From Spirochaetota bacterium (GTDB lineage: Bacteria > Spirochaetota > Spirochaetia > SPDA01 > JAJSAL01): 57,030 nucleotides of DNA. The notes under the pieces were generated by a model. That model did no database searches. It was not told the origin of the DNA and saw nothing but the letters and a program-made list of their open reading frames with translations. Positions 1-9,275 of the stretch are shown in pieces (position 1 is the first letter of the stretch; each line of letters begins with the position of its first letter). The stretch lies in NCBI GenBank assembly GCA_024274705.1, contig JAJSAL010000187.1, positions 1 through 57,030 of the forward strand, read 5' to 3'. The translations under genes and the position numbers were made by a program.

Positions 1-530
1 ATAGAGTGATGGTAAAAGGAGAGGGATATCTCCCCGTAGGCAAACCGGGTATCAACCATCAGCTTATTGAGACGGCCTTTCATGGATTCTATTTCCGTCA
101 GAAGCCCAGTTACCTCTTTTTCGATTGCCAGCGTACCTGCTACATCGGTTTTATCGATATACGACAGGTTTTTCTCCAGGATTTCCTCCCTGCTCTGAAT
201 ACCGGACCGGAGGTTAACAATTTCCTCCTGCAGATCCACGGCCCCGGGTGAATACTCCAGGAGGGCGTCAGATTCATCCTCCAGGAAACTCCTTATGCCC
301 GGGAACGAATCCACAGGCAGGCGGAACACTATGATGTCAGGAGAGGTGTAGAGAACATACCCTCCCCTCTCTTCGACCCAGGCAGCTATGGCATTCGATG
401 TCTGTTCCGGGTCACTGGCCAGGATCATCGAGCGAAGGCTGTAATGGAGGGTCCCGGACAGATCCTGGGTGTACCCGGTTATGGAAAAGAGGAATAAGCA
501 CACGGCGGTTATCATCAGAATGTGTTTCAT
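1..530 (-). CDS. DUF4349-like exported protein (3' end cut by window edge)
   Basis: Reading leftward from ATG at 530, an open frame runs off the left edge, giving about 176 residues without a stop. The N-terminus is a signal peptide (MKHILMITAVCLFLFSITGYTQ). It is followed by a segment with the pattern 'AAWVEERGGYVLYTSPDIIVFRLP' in outline, and then an acidic heptad-like stretch around residues 90-150 that should form a coiled coil. The same layout is seen in the gene just upstream, whose 'LAEERGGYVE...IVIRVP' segment is clearly related, so the two look like diverged tandem copies. The start overlaps the upstream stop as ATGA (527-530), indicating translational coupling. DUF4349 membership is inferred from this resemblance. 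The function is unknown; an envelope role is likely. Confidence 0.75.
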   Translation of the reverse strand, partial: MKHILMITAVCLFLFSITGYTQDLSGTLHYSLRSMILASDPEQTSNAIAAWVEERGGYVLYTSPDIIVFRLPVDSFPGIRSFLEDESDALLEYSPGAVDLQEEIVNLRSGIQSREEILEKNLSYIDKTDVAGTLAIEKEVTGLLTEIESMKGRLNKLMVDTRFAYGEISLSFYHHS

Positions 531-1708
531 TCTTCCCTGCCTGCCCTGAACCGGCTTAAGCTGTCCATAATAGTCCCCTTTTTCTCCTGGTATACCTTCC
601 TGTCGGGAAAGAACACTTCCACTACATAGAGACGGTTCCTTACAACACCGGCGCCAACGGCATAATAAAAGGGATCCCCATCCTTGCTTTCCAGGACAAT
701 CCCTTTCAGGTGATCGAAAGAAAAGGGTTCCACCGATGCATAGTACGGTTCAAGATGAAAAAGCAGTGCCCGCTGCCAGAATTCACTGTCCCCCCGGGGT
801 ATATTCTCCAGTGTCCCCACCCGCACCCTGACCAGGTCCGCACTTTCCGCTCGAAAATAATCCTCTTTACCGAATACGGCGAAATCGTCCTCAAGGGGAA
901 AGTAGACCCTTCCTTTAAGGTGGGGGATGGACGGATAGAGAGGGTCCAGGCCGGCGATCCAGGGAAAAGGTATGTCCGGAATTTCCAGGGCATACTCCTC
1001 AAGCCTGGACAAAAGATCCACCGTAATCCTGGAGAACCGGATACGCCTTTTTATCGATTCCAGGAGGCCCTTTATACGTTCGATCTCCTCGGTAAGCCTC
1101 CGTATTTCACGTAATATGTTGACCCGCTCCTCCACATCATCAGTTTTTTCCAGGAGAATGTAGAGCCGTTCCCGTGCCTTTTCCGCTATGGACAACCGGG
1201 TATCCAGGTCCTGGAAATACTCTGTAACATCTAAGGTTTCAACGTAATGATGGCGCGCCTCACCGAAGGTGAAAATCTCGTCCATGACCGATTCGAAAAG
1301 AACCGCGGGAACGCGGATAACGATGGTGTTCCCGTAGGCGCTCTCAACATATCCACCCCTCTCTTCAGCAAGATTACCTATAATCCCTTTGCTCTGCTCG
1401 ATGTCATCAACCAGGAGTTCGGTGTACCCGGAGTAGATCTTTTTCCGCTTTTCTTCAAGCTGAACCCGGGAACCGGTGCTGACCGGGGAAAACGCTCCAT
1501 CACCTTCCAGGCCGGAGACGGAGGGCTCGGGTGCCGGAGCTTCCTCCAGGTATTCCATGGGTTCTTTCGCATAATCTCCGGAATCCCGCTCTGATATGAT
1601 CTTACGCGGGGGAAAACCGGTCACTTCCTGAAATTTAGAACATCCGAAAATAAGTAAAAACACCGGCAAGGATACAAGAAGAACCGTTTTGAGAACTCTT
1701 TTTTGCAT
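527..1708 (-). CDS. DUF4349-like lipoprotein
   Basis: 393 residues. The N-terminus has a hydrophobic signal ending in the lipobox LIFGC, so the mature protein should be a lipid-anchored envelope protein. Residues of about 95-150 carry the beta segment typical of DUF4349 ('ERGGYVESAYGNTIVIRVP'). This is followed by a long charged coiled coil at about 165-235 (EKTDDVEERVNILREIRRL) and a C-terminal domain of about 150 residues resembling none I recognise. DUF4349 proteins are usually lipoproteins of unknown function with a coiled coil and a C-terminal membrane helix; no such helix is evident here. It lies 39 bp downstream of the PIG-L gene on the same strand and overlaps the next gene by 4 bp. 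No clear Shine-Dalgarno precedes the ATG. Confidence 0.75.
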   Translation of the reverse strand: MQKRVLKTVLLVSLPVFLLIFGCSKFQEVTGFPPRKIISERDSGDYAKEPMEYLEEAPAPEPSVSGLEGDGAFSPVSTGSRVQLEEKRKKIYSGYTELLVDDIEQSKGIIGNLAEERGGYVESAYGNTIVIRVPAVLFESVMDEIFTFGEARHHYVETLDVTEYFQDLDTRLSIAEKARERLYILLEKTDDVEERVNILREIRRLTEEIERIKGLLESIKRRIRFSRITVDLLSRLEEYALEIPDIPFPWIAGLDPLYPSIPHLKGRVYFPLEDDFAVFGKEDYFRAESADLVRVRVGTLENIPRGDSEFWQRALLFHLEPYYASVEPFSFDHLKGIVLESKDGDPFYYAVGAGVVRNRLYVVEVFFPDRKVYQEKKGTIMDSLSRFRAGREE

Positions 1709-1747
1709 TCCATAGCATTATAAATCGATCATGGAAAAAAGCAATAC

Positions 1748-2431
1748 TTACAGAAGTGTTTTCACGTCCAGGAGGACAGGTGTATCAGAGATAAAACCTT
1801 CTCCAAAGTCTGTGCCCATCGTCAGGCCGTAGTAAGAGCGGATTTTTTTTAAAAATGGGATTACACCTCCACCTTTCAGCTCGATCTGGGACATATGGAT
1901 GGAACACAGGCGTTCCCAATCATCCATGTAGTCTGAAACGTCAAGAATGAAGGAGGGTTTCTGGAATGCCGGAAGGATGTAATACAGCGTCTGTTTCACC
2001 TTCCAGGGTTCTCCTTCCAGAGGCATTCTGCTGAACCGGGCGAACCGAACAGCGTGGTTTACCAGTGTACCCGTGGCAAGGTGATCCGGATGGGCCCCTC
2101 CGTCGTCGGGGGAAGCAGCAATTGAGTGATACGGTGCGAACACCACCCGGGGTCTGTACTTCCGGATGATATTCGCCAGGATGAGTCTGTTGTCCCAGGT
2201 ATCGAATATGCGGCAGTCTTCGAAATCGAGAATATCGATGGGGACACCCAGGTGCCGGGCAGCCCGGATCATCTCTTTTTCCCGTTCTATGGTAGTACCG
2301 TAACTTCCCTTTCCTCCACGGGAAAGCACGCAGAAAGCGACGGTGTAATGTTGATCGAGAAACGTGAGGACAGATGCCCCCATACCGAACTCGATATCAT
2401 CCGGATGGGCACCGAAGGCGAGAAAATCCAT
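1748..2431 (-). CDS. PIG-L family deacetylase
   Basis: 227 residues, normal length for the PIG-L/LmbE family of zinc-dependent N-acetylglucosaminyl deacetylases (GlcNAc-PI, GlcNAc-malate and mycothiol-precursor deacetylases). The zinc and catalytic motif AHPDDIEFG is at residues 8-16 and the second zinc motif HPDH is near residue 117. The order and spacing resemble BshB1-type enzymes of bacillithiol synthesis, but no other bacillithiol gene is present, so the substrate cannot be named. It is probably cytoplasmic, as no signal peptide is seen. It is 10 bp from the upstream ACT gene and appears to be part of the same leftward transcript as iorAB, although its chemistry has no obvious link to them. 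Confidence 0.85.
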   Translation of the reverse strand: MDFLAFGAHPDDIEFGMGASVLTFLDQHYTVAFCVLSRGGKGSYGTTIEREKEMIRAARHLGVPIDILDFEDCRIFDTWDNRLILANIIRKYRPRVVFAPYHSIAASPDDGGAHPDHLATGTLVNHAVRFARFSRMPLEGEPWKVKQTLYYILPAFQKPSFILDVSDYMDDWERLCSIHMSQIELKGGGVIPFLKKIRSYYGLTMGTDFGEGFISDTPVLLDVKTLL

Positions 2432-2441
2432 TACCGGGGGT

Positions 2442-2858
2442 CTATAAAGTGCCGGGGTTTTTAAGGTCGTTTTCTTCCAGGATCTTCAACCCGAGCTGAA
2501 TATCTTCGACCCTGAAGATGACGACAGCCTTGTCCTGCTTTTTTTCCAGCGTTGCGTAGAGATACTCAATATTCACCTTGTTTTTCTCAAATATTTCCAT
2601 GACATGGGCAAGCCCGCCGGGCTTATCCTCTACTTCCACCCCGATCACCTCGGTCACCTTGGCGGTAAACCCGGCTTCTTCAAGGGTGGCAAGCGCTTTG
2701 TGCACGTCATCCACGATTAGCCTGAGTATCCCGAAGTCCGCCGTGTCTGCGATCGTTATGGCCCGTAAGTTCACACCGTTTACGCCGAGGATATTGGTAA
2801 CCTCCGCCAGTCTTCCCGAGGTGTTTTCGAGAAACACGGAAATCTGCTTTATAGTCAT
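2442..2858 (-). CDS. Tandem ACT domain protein
   Basis: 138 residues forming two ACT domains. The first (residues 1-68) starts 'IKQISVFLENTSGRLAEVTN', and the second (about 69-138) starts 'TEVIGVEVEDKPGGLAHVME'. Both have the Gly-rich turn used for amino-acid binding. Stand-alone double ACT proteins of this kind are commonly encoded beside phenylacetate-CoA ligases and indolepyruvate oxidoreductase, and are assumed to sense an amino acid; the ligand is unknown. It starts with ATG behind a strong GGAGG, 11 bp downstream of the ligase at 2870-4171, consistent with co-transcription. It has no catalytic or DNA-binding domain, so any regulatory effect would be by protein contact. Confidence 0.88.
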   Translation of the reverse strand: MTIKQISVFLENTSGRLAEVTNILGVNGVNLRAITIADTADFGILRLIVDDVHKALATLEEAGFTAKVTEVIGVEVEDKPGGLAHVMEIFEKNKVNIEYLYATLEKKQDKAVVIFRVEDIQLGLKILEENDLKNPGTL

Positions 2859-2869
2859 GGCGCGCCTCC

Positions 2870-4171
2870 TTATAATTGTCTTTTGTCGATAACCCGTTTT
2901 GCTTTTCCCATACTCCGTTCTATCGATTTCGGTTCCACCAGCTTTACCCGGGCTCCGATGCCGAGTTCCGACTTAATTTCATATTCGATCTTTTCCCGGA
3001 TCTTTTCAAGATTTTTCGTTTCATCGGAGAAAAAGGTTTCTTCCACTTCCACATGGATCTCCACCTCGTCCAGACGGGAAGCCCCACGGTCCACAACGAT
3101 CTGGTAATGGGGTTCGGTTTCTTCGATATGCATGAGTACGTGTTCTATCTGGGAAGGAAACACATTGACTCCCCGGATGATGAGCATATCATCGGTCCTT
3201 CCCAAGAGTCTGTGCATTTTTACCAGGGTACGTCCGCATGTACAGGTTCCCCTGGTGAGATAGGTGATGTCCCGGGTCCTGTAGCGCAGTATAGGCGTAC
3301 CTTCCTTGGTAAGGGTTGTAAATACCAGTTCTCCTTTTTCCCCGTCAGGGAGCACCTCTCCGCTTACAGGATCGATGATTTCCGGATAGAACAGATCCTC
3401 ATTTATATGAAGACCGTCTTTCGTTTCACATTCGGAAGAAACACCGGGACCGATGATCTCCGTAAGTCCATAGATATCGTGGGCGCTTAAAGAGAGCTTT
3501 TCCTCGATTTCGATACGCATGTTATCGCTCCAGGGTTCTGCGCCGAAACAACCGGCTTTCACCCTCAGTTCTTTGAAGTCTATCCCCTCCTCTGCGGCAA
3601 CTTCCGCGAGGAAGAGGGAGTACGAGGGTGTACAGGTGAGGACCGTGGTACCGAAGTCCCGCATGATCATGAGCTGGCGTTTCGTATTTCCCGCGGAAAC
3701 AGGTATGACATTAGCCCCGATTTTCCGCGCTCCGTAGTGGATTCCCAGTCCGCCGGTAAACAGGCCGTACCCGTATGCGTTCTGTACAACATCACCACGT
3801 TCCGTTCCTGCCATGGCGAGGGTCCTGGCGGTAGATTCACCCCAGGTATCGATATCGTTTAAGGTGTATGCGCCGACAACGGGTGTCCCGGTGGTGCCGG
3901 AAGAGGTGTGAATTTCCACTATTTCCGACGGATCCACGGCAAAAAGCCCGAAAGGATAGGTCTGGCGAAGTTCATCTTTCGTGGTAAACGGAATTTTCGC
4001 CAGGTCTTCCAGGGCGGTTACATCACCGGGTTTAACCCCGGCATCATCAAACTTTTTCCGGTAAAAGGGTACGTGTTTATACACGTTCTTAAGCTGCCGG
4101 ACCAGAGCGTCCACCTGCAGTTTTCGAAGGGAATCGCTCCCCATGCATTCCCGGTCAGGATTCCAAATCAC
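2870..4171 (-). CDS. paaK: Phenylacetate-CoA ligase paralogue 1
   Basis: 433 residues, full length for the PaaK group of AMP-forming aryl-acid:CoA ligases (EC 6.2.1.30). The P-loop-like motif [11 protein letters not shown] is near residue 90, the adenylate motif [10 protein letters not shown] is near 235, a zinc-finger-like CTCGR is near 315, and the C-terminal hinge [20 protein letters not shown] is followed by the AMP-binding C-terminal domain. The start is GTG at 4171, placed by AAAGGAGG five bases upstream. Its reaction joins an aryl acetate to CoA with ATP; beside iorAB it may handle arylacetyl-CoA in either direction. It is one of three paralogues in the window. The exact substrate (phenylacetate, indoleacetate, 4-hydroxyphenylacetate) cannot be read from sequence. 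Confidence 0.9.
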   Translation of the reverse strand: MIWNPDRECMGSDSLRKLQVDALVRQLKNVYKHVPFYRKKFDDAGVKPGDVTALEDLAKIPFTTKDELRQTYPFGLFAVDPSEIVEIHTSSGTTGTPVVGAYTLNDIDTWGESTARTLAMAGTERGDVVQNAYGYGLFTGGLGIHYGARKIGANVIPVSAGNTKRQLMIMRDFGTTVLTCTPSYSLFLAEVAAEEGIDFKELRVKAGCFGAEPWSDNMRIEIEEKLSLSAHDIYGLTEIIGPGVSSECETKDGLHINEDLFYPEIIDPVSGEVLPDGEKGELVFTTLTKEGTPILRYRTRDITYLTRGTCTCGRTLVKMHRLLGRTDDMLIIRGVNVFPSQIEHVLMHIEETEPHYQIVVDRGASRLDEVEIHVEVEETFFSDETKNLEKIREKIEYEIKSELGIGARVKLVEPKSIERSMGKAKRVIDKRQL

Positions 4172-4183
4172 GCCGTCCTCCTT

Positions 4184-5515
4184 TCATCGCTTTATTATAT
4201 CATCCGCATCCCCGTTCCGAAGGTCGAACACTCTCTTTGCCTTCCCTTCATACACCGGCAGGCACCCGTGTTCATGCAGCTCCACCGCCGGTGAGATGGA
4301 TATGGATGCTTTCAGATTATCCTTCACCCGCTCGATGAGGGCATTCAGGTCCCGGGCATCGTCACTGAACACCTGGGACCCCACCTCAACTTTCACGGTG
4401 AGTTTGTCCAGTGCTCCGGATTTCTCAACCAGGATCTGGTAGTTCGTGCCGCTTTCAGGCATCTTCATGATGACCTCTTCGATCTGTGAGGGGAACACGT
4501 TGACGCCGTTGATGATGAGCAGATCATCGGTCCTTCCCTTGATCCTGGAAATCCGCCGGTGCACCCTTCCGCATGGGCACTCATCCGGATAAATGGAGGT
4601 CAGATCACGTGTACGGTACCTTAATATGGGCGTTGCCGTTCTCTTAAGAGTTGTGAGAATCAATTCCCCCCCGGCACCATCCTCCCTGTCCTCCAGGGTA
4701 ACGGGATCGATGATTTCCATAATATATGCATCTTCCCACAGGTGCATGCCGTTTTTATATTCACACTCGAAGGCTACACCGGGTCCGTTCATCTCACTCA
4801 ATCCATACGAGTTGTACACATCGATGCCGAATAAATCTTCAATTTTCTTCCGGACGTTTTCCGAATGGGGTTCCGCTCCGACAAAAGCCTTTTTCAAGGC
4901 AAGATCCGCCGTGGATATACCCTCTCCCCCAAGTTTTCCGTGGAGATGGAGGAGGTAACTCGGCGTTGCGTGCACCACGGTGGTACCGAAGTCCTTCATC
5001 AGCTTAAACTGCCGCTTCGTGTTGCCCGAGCTGGCGGGAATCACCAGGGATCCGATATGTTCCCCCCCGTAGTGAAGCCCCAGGCCCCCGGTAAAAAGTC
5101 CATAGGTCATCATATTCTGGAACACATCGGAACGGGTCATACCTGTTGCCGTCATCGACCGGGCTGCCAGCTCCGTCCAACCCTCCAGGTCCCCCCGGGT
5201 ATGGTAGATGACCGTCGGAATCCCGGTGGTACCACTGGAAGCGTGAAGCCGAACCACCTGTTCCAGAGGAACCGCAAGCATGTCGTAGGGGAAAGCGTCT
5301 CTTAAGTCATCCTTGGAGGTTAAGGGAATCTTATAAAAATCCTCCATGGTCCGTATATCTTCTGCAGATTGCATTCCCACAGAAGCGAGGCGCTTACGGT
5401 AAAAAGGTGTGTTCAAAGCAACAGCGACGGTTACGCGAAGGTCTTCCAGCTGCTTTTCTTCGAGAGATTCCCGGTCCTGCGTTTCTACCTCTCTATCCCA
5501 GTACCGCACCTGCAA
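4184..5515 (-). CDS. paaK: Phenylacetate-CoA ligase paralogue 2
   Basis: 443 residues, same family and domain order as its downstream neighbour: ASSGTTGIPTVIYHT for ATP binding, YGLSEMNGPGVAFEC, CPCGR, and the hinge [20 protein letters not shown]. The start appears to be TTG at 5515; a GTG two codons inside is an alternative. A weak AAAGG lies within the end of iorB. It is only 3 bp from iorB, so the two are very probably translated from one message. Retaining two adjacent but clearly diverged ligases suggests different aryl or acyl substrates, not simple dosage. Role inferred: reversible activation of the acid corresponding to the acyl-CoA made by IOR. Confidence 0.9.
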   Translation of the reverse strand: MQVRYWDREVETQDRESLEEKQLEDLRVTVAVALNTPFYRKRLASVGMQSAEDIRTMEDFYKIPLTSKDDLRDAFPYDMLAVPLEQVVRLHASSGTTGIPTVIYHTRGDLEGWTELAARSMTATGMTRSDVFQNMMTYGLFTGGLGLHYGGEHIGSLVIPASSGNTKRQFKLMKDFGTTVVHATPSYLLHLHGKLGGEGISTADLALKKAFVGAEPHSENVRKKIEDLFGIDVYNSYGLSEMNGPGVAFECEYKNGMHLWEDAYIMEIIDPVTLEDREDGAGGELILTTLKRTATPILRYRTRDLTSIYPDECPCGRVHRRISRIKGRTDDLLIINGVNVFPSQIEEVIMKMPESGTNYQILVEKSGALDKLTVKVEVGSQVFSDDARDLNALIERVKDNLKASISISPAVELHEHGCLPVYEGKAKRVFDLRNGDADDIIKR

Positions 5516-5518
5516 ATC

Positions 5519-6088
5519 TTATGACCTTTGGCCCATCCTGAAGGCCTCAATATTCACATCCACTAAGTCTTTGCCCTTGGATTTGAACAGTCCGGCGATC
5601 GCTTTTTCAAGATCCGACGGCTTAACCGGAAGGCACCCCGACGCTGCCCCTACCATCACCATGTTGGCAGCCCTTACCGTTCCCGCTTTTCTGGCTTCAC
5701 CTTCGGCATCTATGAGTTTAGATTGTTCCAGATCCCGTATCGTATCATACAATTTCTCCAGGTCCGGATAAACCGTAATGTTCTTCACAGGGTTTTTCGA
5801 CGTGACCACGATCCCTCCCCCCGGGGACAGGTAGGAAAGATACCGGAGAGACTCCAGGGGCTCCAGACTGAGAATCATTCCCGCCCTTCCCCTGGGTATC
5901 AGATCGCTGGAGATGGGCCGGCTTGACAGCCTTAAATGGGCCAGAACCGCCCCGCCCCGCTGGGCCATACCATGCACTTCCGACTGACGCACATGGAGAC
6001 CATCTTCCATGGCCCCCATGGAGATGATCGCAGCCATGGAGAGAACTCCCTGACCTCCCACGCCGGCAAGGATGATGTCGTATTCCAT
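5519..6088 (-). CDS. iorB: Indolepyruvate oxidoreductase subunit beta
   Basis: 189 residues. This is the gamma/beta-type subunit of 2-oxoacid:ferredoxin oxidoreductases, opening with 'YDIILAGVGGQGVLSMAAII', the signature that binds at the CoA side, followed by EVHGMAQRGG near residue 45. With IorA it converts aryl 2-oxo acids plus CoA to arylacyl-CoA, CO2 and reduced ferredoxin (EC 1.2.7.8). The start at 6088 is chosen because AAGGAG lies 7 bases upstream; a longer reading from 6124 would add 12 lysine-rich residues and deep overlap with iorA. The ATG shares one base with the iorA stop (TGATG), indicating coupled translation in equimolar amounts. Confidence 0.92.
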   Translation of the reverse strand: MEYDIILAGVGGQGVLSMAAIISMGAMEDGLHVRQSEVHGMAQRGGAVLAHLRLSSRPISSDLIPRGRAGMILSLEPLESLRYLSYLSPGGGIVVTSKNPVKNITVYPDLEKLYDTIRDLEQSKLIDAEGEARKAGTVRAANMVMVGAASGCLPVKPSDLEKAIAGLFKSKGKDLVDVNIEAFRMGQRS

Positions 6089-7683
6089 CAGCTTCTCCTT
6101 TTCCTTTTTGCGGTCTCGACACATTCTCTTAACGCGATAATAACAGAGACACCGGGATACTCGACCTCCTCCCGGATGATCTTTACATTTTCATCGAAGT
6201 GTTTTTTAAGAGGAAGGATGGTCCTGATATGGTCAAGGTCCACTCCTATGCCCCGTACCAGGGGTTCCAGCTTCGAAGACGGGAGGATCGTTTCCTGGCC
6301 TCCGGTCATGGCTACCGTCTCGTTATCCACGATGAGAACCGTCATGGGTATATCCCCGGCAACGGCATCCACCAGGGGGGTAATACCGGAGTGGAGGAAG
6401 GTACTGTCCCCGATAACCGCAACCACGTGCTCATACCCCGCCTGGGCGGAACCCTTAGCCATGCTCACCGAAGCCCCCATACATACGATGGTTTCAATCG
6501 CTTCGTACGGCGGGAGGGCGCCGAGAGCATAGCATCCGATATCCGCAGTTACGATACTCCGGTCATATCCGGCGAGGGCTTCATTCAGGGAAAAATAGGT
6601 GTCTGCATGGGGACATCCTGCGCACAACTGGGGCGGACGTCCCGGGAGCTCCACTGCCGCACCTTCAGCCTGTTCTCTCTCCGGCAGGCCCAGGGCCTTC
6701 CGGACATTATCCGGGTTGAGCTCCCCGGATGGAGGCACCTCCCCTGTTTCCTTACCGAGAACGGGAATCGGCGGGGGAAGGTATCCCCGGAGGTACCGTT
6801 CCACGAAAGGGTATCCCTCTTCCAGGATAACCAGTTTCTTTACATGCGACACCAGGGCGCGCACCTTTTCCACCGGAACAGGATACGCCCCGATATGGAG
6901 ATATGAGGGTTTCTCCCGGAAATCCCCGAAGTTCTCCATGAAATAGTTGTGGCCCAACCCGGTAGTAATAACACCCAGTTCCCGGTTCGAATCGTTTAGG
7001 TTCAATTCGTTATGATCCGTCTTTTCCGTGTAGGATAAAAAATCTTTCTGCCGGGAGAGGAGATCAGCCCACCGTTTCCGGGCATACCCGGGCAGCAGCA
7101 TCCAGGCCCTGGGATTGTCCGTCTTTTCCATAGGGTTTTCCTGTCTGGGTTCGCTTACAGATACCACTGCCCGGGAATGGGCCAGCCTCGTGGTAAGGCG
7201 GATCATAACCGGAATGTGGAACCCTTCGGACAGGTCGAAGGCCTCCCTGGTCATATCGTAGGCCTGCTGCTGATTCACCGGTTCCAGGCAGATAATCCTG
7301 GCAAAATCCGCATAGTATCGTGAATCCTGCTCGTCCTGGGAACTGTGCATACCCGGATCGTCAGCAACGGCAAGGACAAGGCCGCCCTTGATATCCAGGA
7401 GAGCGGAATTCATAAACGGATCCGCCGCCACGTTCAGGCCTACGTGCTTCATCGATACCAGGACCCGTTTTCCTACAAAGGAAACACCCAGAGCTTCCTC
7501 GTAGGCGGTTTTCTCATTACTGCTCCACGAGGCGATAGGGGCACCGTGCTTTTTCGAATACTCAATGAGATACTCGGTAATTTCCGTAGAGGGAGTGCCC
7601 GGGTAGGCGAATGCTGCAGATATTCCGGCATGAACCGCGCCGATTGCCAGGGCTTCATCCCCCAGAAGGACCATATTAGACAT
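6088..7683 (-). CDS. iorA: Indolepyruvate oxidoreductase subunit alpha, short form
   Basis: 531 residues. The N-terminal pyruvate-oxidoreductase domain I starts 'LLGDEALAIGAVHAGISAAF' with YPGTPSTEI. The thiamine-pyrophosphate domain is in the C-terminal half, with CAGCPHADTYF near residue 355, the Mg/TPP site GDSTFLHSG near 427, and VDNETVAMTG near 450. Typical IorA proteins are about 600-650 residues and end in a two-[4Fe-4S] ferredoxin domain; this one stops right after the TPP domain at 'IIALREC' plus a few basic residues, so the CxxCxxC cluster motifs are absent. The start at 7683 has GGAGAG just upstream; ATG at 7695 is possible. It is first in the leftward run and divergent from livK. 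Confidence 0.92.
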   Translation of the reverse strand: MSNMVLLGDEALAIGAVHAGISAAFAYPGTPSTEITEYLIEYSKKHGAPIASWSSNEKTAYEEALGVSFVGKRVLVSMKHVGLNVAADPFMNSALLDIKGGLVLAVADDPGMHSSQDEQDSRYYADFARIICLEPVNQQQAYDMTREAFDLSEGFHIPVMIRLTTRLAHSRAVVSVSEPRQENPMEKTDNPRAWMLLPGYARKRWADLLSRQKDFLSYTEKTDHNELNLNDSNRELGVITTGLGHNYFMENFGDFREKPSYLHIGAYPVPVEKVRALVSHVKKLVILEEGYPFVERYLRGYLPPPIPVLGKETGEVPPSGELNPDNVRKALGLPEREQAEGAAVELPGRPPQLCAGCPHADTYFSLNEALAGYDRSIVTADIGCYALGALPPYEAIETIVCMGASVSMAKGSAQAGYEHVVAVIGDSTFLHSGITPLVDAVAGDIPMTVLIVDNETVAMTGGQETILPSSKLEPLVRGIGVDLDHIRTILPLKKHFDENVKIIREEVEYPGVSVIIALRECVETAKRKRRS

Positions 7684-7804
7684 TGAACTCTCCATATGCC
7701 GACTAGATATTGTGAGGTTCTATACTAATGTAACCGGTGTAAAGGGTCAAGAAAGCATGATTTGAATAAATATGCATTGATTTTCCCTTTTCAGTGAATA
7801 TTAT

Positions 7805-7834
7805 TTGACAACCAAGAAATAAATATTCTATAAT
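7805..7834 (+). promoter_or_regulatory. Sigma-70 type promoter of livK
   Basis: TTGACA (7805-7810) and TATAAT (7829-7834), both perfect consensus, are separated by 18 bases. The predicted start of transcription is near 7841, 40 bases before the livK ATG at 7881, which has AGGAGG upstream. The surrounding 150 bp between divergent iorA and livK is AT-rich. Confidence 0.8.
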
Positions 7835-7880
7835 ACGCCATCTTAAGGAAATGATTCTATTAAAAGATACAGGAGGTCTT

Positions 7881-9032
7881 ATGAAAAAGATAGTAATCGT
7901 ATCCCTGCTCCTCCTCAGCTTGACGTCTTTCATCTTCGCAGGAGGGGAAAAGGAAACTGAGACGATAAAAATCGGCGCAATTTTCGCCGTAACCGGTCCC
8001 GCATCATTTTTAGGTGCTCCGGAAGCCAAAACTGTGGAAATGATGGTGGAAAAGATCAATTCCGAAGGCGGTGTTAACGGCCGTCCTATCGAGTTGATTA
8101 TCAAGGATTCTGCAGCAAATCCGGAAAAAGCGATTTCTTTCGTGAAACAGCTCATCGAGGAGGACCAGGTGGCAGCCATCATCGGTCCCAGCACCAGCGG
8201 AGAAACCATGCAGATCAAGGACCTTATCCAGCAGGCCCAGGTACCCCTGGTTTCATGCGCAGCCGCAGAAGCAATCGTAAACCCCGTAGCGTCCTACGTG
8301 TTCAAGACACCCCAGAAAGACAGTTATGTAGTACGATGGATCTATCAGACCATGAATGACATGGGAATATCCCGGATCGGTATAGTCGCCGCTAATTCAG
8401 GTTTTGGAAACGCAGGCATGGGGCAGCTTGAAAAATTCGCCCCGGAGTTCGGCATTGAAATCGCAATTGCGGAAACCTACGACAGGGCGTCCACGGACCT
8501 AACTGCATTGCTGACAAAGGTAAAAGCCAAGGATGTCCAGGCAGTGGTAAACTGGTCGATCGTTCACGCCCAGTCCATCATCCCGAAAAACATGAAACAG
8601 CTGGGAATGGATGTGACTCTGTTTCAGAGCCACGGTTTCGGGAACATCAAGTACGTGGAAGCCGCCGGTGAAGCGGCAAACGGCATCATCTTCCCCTGCG
8701 GCAGACTGCTTATTGCAGAGCTGCTTCCGGCTTCGAATCCCCAGAAGGAAACCCTGGTAGCTTACAAAACCGCATATGAAAAGAAATACGGTGAAGATGT
8801 GAGTACCTTCGGCGGACATGCCTACGATGCATTGATGATCGTTGTGAAGGCCATTGAAAATGCCGGCTCTTCAGAGCGTTCCGCAATCCGGGATGCCATA
8901 GAACAGCTGAAAGGCTTCCCCGGAACCGGGGGTGTGTTCAACTTCACAAAAGAAGATCATAACGGACTGGGCATGGACTCCATCACCATGCTTACCGTAC
9001 AGAACGGAGAGTTCGTTCCGTTCACCCAATAG
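7881..9032 (+). CDS. livK: Branched-chain amino acid-type ABC substrate-binding protein
   Basis: 383 residues. A signal peptide (MKKIVIVSLLLLSLTSFIFA) is followed by a periplasmic type I binding fold. The mature part starts 'ETIKIGAIFAVTGPASFLG', the Peripla_BP_6 signature, with IIGPSTSGETM near residue 95 and a conserved GHAYDALM segment near 310. It should deliver an amino acid or other carboxylate to LivHMGF. The ATG at 7881 follows AGGAGG, so the ten residues upstream in the same frame are not used. The strong promoter and its own terminator make it a monocistronic unit, about 2.3 kb away from the permease genes. Its place opposite iorAB and paaK suggests an aromatic or branched amino or aryl acid as ligand (inference). 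Confidence 0.9.
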   Translation: MKKIVIVSLLLLSLTSFIFAGGEKETETIKIGAIFAVTGPASFLGAPEAKTVEMMVEKINSEGGVNGRPIELIIKDSAANPEKAISFVKQLIEEDQVAAIIGPSTSGETMQIKDLIQQAQVPLVSCAAAEAIVNPVASYVFKTPQKDSYVVRWIYQTMNDMGISRIGIVAANSGFGNAGMGQLEKFAPEFGIEIAIAETYDRASTDLTALLTKVKAKDVQAVVNWSIVHAQSIIPKNMKQLGMDVTLFQSHGFGNIKYVEAAGEAANGIIFPCGRLLIAELLPASNPQKETLVAYKTAYEKKYGEDVSTFGGHAYDALMIVVKAIENAGSSERSAIRDAIEQLKGFPGTGGVFNFTKEDHNGLGMDSITMLTVQNGEFVPFTQ

Positions 9033-9062
9033 TTTTCCCGCATCGATTACCCTTAAGTCTCT

Positions 9063-9092
9063 AACGGAAGCCGGTATACGGCTTCCGTTTTT
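9063..9092 (+). terminator. Rho-independent terminator after livK
   Basis: An 11-bp perfect stem AACGGAAGCCG / CGGCTTCCGTT with loop GTATA (9074-9078) is followed by a run of T. It lies 31 bases after the livK stop, so livK transcription should end here and not continue to livH. Confidence 0.88.
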
Positions 9093-9275
9093 GATTTTTG
9101 TAGTCGTATCTGTGTAGAGCCCCCAAGACAGGTATCGACAAAATCATTTATTTTCCTCATAGAACCGTGGTATACGTGGAAGGTAAATGATATAATACCC
9201 CGGTATAAATAATGAGTAAGTATAAAAAGACTCCCCTGCAAAAACACTCATTTCTACGAATGGAATTCCAGATTT

